A DNA stretch of 6,070 nt from Alphaproteobacteria bacterium (GTDB lineage: Bacteria; Pseudomonadota; Alphaproteobacteria; Thalassobaculales; Thalassobaculaceae): contig JAPKDN010000205.1 of the NCBI GenBank assembly GCA_028822575.1, forward strand, positions 1 through 6,070, given 5' to 3'. Position 1 is the stretch's first letter. Each line of letters begins with the position of its first letter. Made by a program: the position numbers and the translations under genes. The notes under the pieces are model-generated. The model saw nothing but the letters and a program-made list of their open reading frames with translations. It ran no database searches and was not told the origin of the DNA. Shown piece by piece: positions 5,071-6,070 of the stretch.

Positions 5071-6070
5071 AGCGTCGATGGGATGGAGTTCGGGTGCCGG
5101 GTTTCGCGGCGTTACTGCTGACCTGCCTATGGGCCCCCGTTTGGGACGCCAACGCCGCCAAGGTCAGCGCCGAGACTGGCGAAGGCTTTGACCGGCTCCT
5201 TTTTGCTTGGCCGTCCCAGGTCGATTATACGGCCCAGCGCTTTGGTAATGAGCTTTTGATCCAGTTTGTGGCCCGCGTTGACGGTAATGTAACGGCCGCC
5301 GCCGGCACGCTTGGCGGCTTTATCGCCTCAGCACGACTGGACCCCAGCGGACGAGAGGTCGTGGTGCGGTTAACCGGAAGTCATCGGTTGCGAACCTATC
5401 GTGATGGCAACAATGTCGTAATCGATGTGGGCAAAGCGAGTGTGGTCGCGAACCGGCCTGCGGTCAATCCAGCGTCGTCGGGGCGCGCGGACGAAACCTC
5501 CAGACCCTCGCCCTCGGTCGAGCCGCGTTTAGTAGTGCGCGTTGGAGAACATCCTACCTATTATCGAGTCGTGTTCGATTGGCCAACCGACACACCTTAC
5601 AGCGTGACGGAGGCGGACGGGCGTGCGCGCATAACTTTTGGTAATCCCGCGCGAATTGATGGACCGGAGTTGGCCGCTAGTCTTCCCAAGGCATTCGCTA
5701 GTTTACGCGCGGGAAAGTCAGTATCTGGGAACGCGGAGGTCGTGATCCCCATTCTGGACGGAATGCGGGTTAGGCACTTCTTGTCAGGCGCAAAGGTGGT
5801 TGTTGATCTAATCCAGGATCCGAACGCAAAATCATCTGCGGCTCAAGCGGCGCCGGTGTCGGTTCAAACCGCCTCTAATTCCGCTCCTGAAGAAGCTTCC
5901 AAGCCGATCCCTAGGGAAGGGGAAAAGCCTGATTTCAATGCCCAAGTACGCCAGAAGACGGCGACACAGGCGGTTAAATCTGAGCTCGCAAGAAAATTTG
6001 GCCTCACGCAAAGTCAAGAACCTGTAAAAAAGATGAGCCCAACCGAGCCCTTGGAGGTGGGAAAAGCGCC
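5067..6070 (+). CDS. Secreted protein with two tandem AMIN-like modules (N-terminal 334 codons, runs off right edge)
   Basis: ATG at 5067 overlaps the stop of the motB-like gene (ATGA), and the frame stays open to the right edge. Residues 1-30 form a signal peptide: KRR start, hydrophobic FAALLLTCLWAPV, and a cleavage site after ANA (30). The Cys20 context (LLTC) is a poor lipobox. Two related beta-rich modules follow. The first (about 41-121) starts FDRLLFAWP and ends NNVVIDV; the second (about 165-248) starts YRVVFDWP and ends AKVVVDL. The F-x-W-P opening and V-V-x-D-V/L closing resemble AMIN-type periplasmic domains that bind cell wall or secretion partners; this is by pattern only. From 249 on a Pro/Ser/Ala/Lys-rich linker is seen. 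I recall large secreted proteins with TPRs at this position in Rhodospirillales flagellar clusters, but no TPR is visible yet. Its place after the motB-like genes suggests a periplasmic motor-associated role. Confidence 0.8.
   Translation, partial: MKRRWDGVRVPGFAALLLTCLWAPVWDANAAKVSAETGEGFDRLLFAWPSQVDYTAQRFGNELLIQFVARVDGNVTAAAGTLGGFIASARLDPSGREVVVRLTGSHRLRTYRDGNNVVIDVGKASVVANRPAVNPASSGRADETSRPSPSVEPRLVVRVGEHPTYYRVVFDWPTDTPYSVTEADGRARITFGNPARIDGPELAASLPKAFASLRAGKSVSGNAEVVIPILDGMRVRHFLSGAKVVVDLIQDPNAKSSAAQAAPVSVQTASNSAPEEASKPIPREGEKPDFNAQVRQKTATQAVKSELARKFGLTQSQEPVKKMSPTEPLEVGKA

Overview
The window is a flagellar gene cluster from what looks like an alphaproteobacterium, most likely a Rhodospirillales-type organism. 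The call rests on three things: the FlgF N-terminus (MENSIYIGLSRQTALRRE), the gene order fliL-fliM-(small bitopic protein)-MotE-like-MotB-like-MotB-like, and the divergent flgF/fliL arrangement also known from Caulobacter. Base composition by eye is moderately GC-rich. No mobile element, tRNA, rRNA, CRISPR array or clear Rho-independent terminator was seen.

Layout: positions 1-131 (minus strand) hold the first 43 codons of flgF, which runs off the left edge. Positions 132-544 are a divergent intergenic region. It holds a good sigma-54-like -24/-12 element facing flgF, a weaker one facing fliL, a near-consensus CtrA-like box, a perfect 7-bp hairpin just before fliL, and an uncertain 75-codon GTG-started ORF. 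From 545 to the right edge everything on the plus strand is one compact, apparently co-transcribed series. It comprises fliL (545-1075), fliM (1087-2133), a bitopic DUF6468/PflI-like protein (2155-2667), a MotE-family MgtE_N protein (2668-3534), a possible 32-aa ORF (3555-3653), a short MotB-like protein lacking the TM aspartate (3650-4309), a canonical MotB-like protein (4312-5070), and the first 334 codons of a secreted protein with two AMIN-like modules (5067 to beyond the edge). The last gene is open at the right edge but clearly coding.

How they fit together: FlgF is a proximal rod subunit, FliL surrounds or supports the stator, FliM is the C-ring switch protein that binds CheY-P, and the PflI-like protein may mark the site of flagellum assembly. 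The MotE-like, two MotB-like and periplasmic proteins form a stator-linked block with touching or overlapping starts. No motA is in the window.

The most interesting point is the tandem MotB pair. The two transmembrane helices align closely, but the ion-carrying Asp of the second copy (D38) is Ser (S22) in the first, and the first also has a degenerate OmpA-like domain. Together with the MotE-like protein and the secreted protein this could be an asymmetric or accessory stator module. That is inference; the rest is a largely ordinary flagellar operon.
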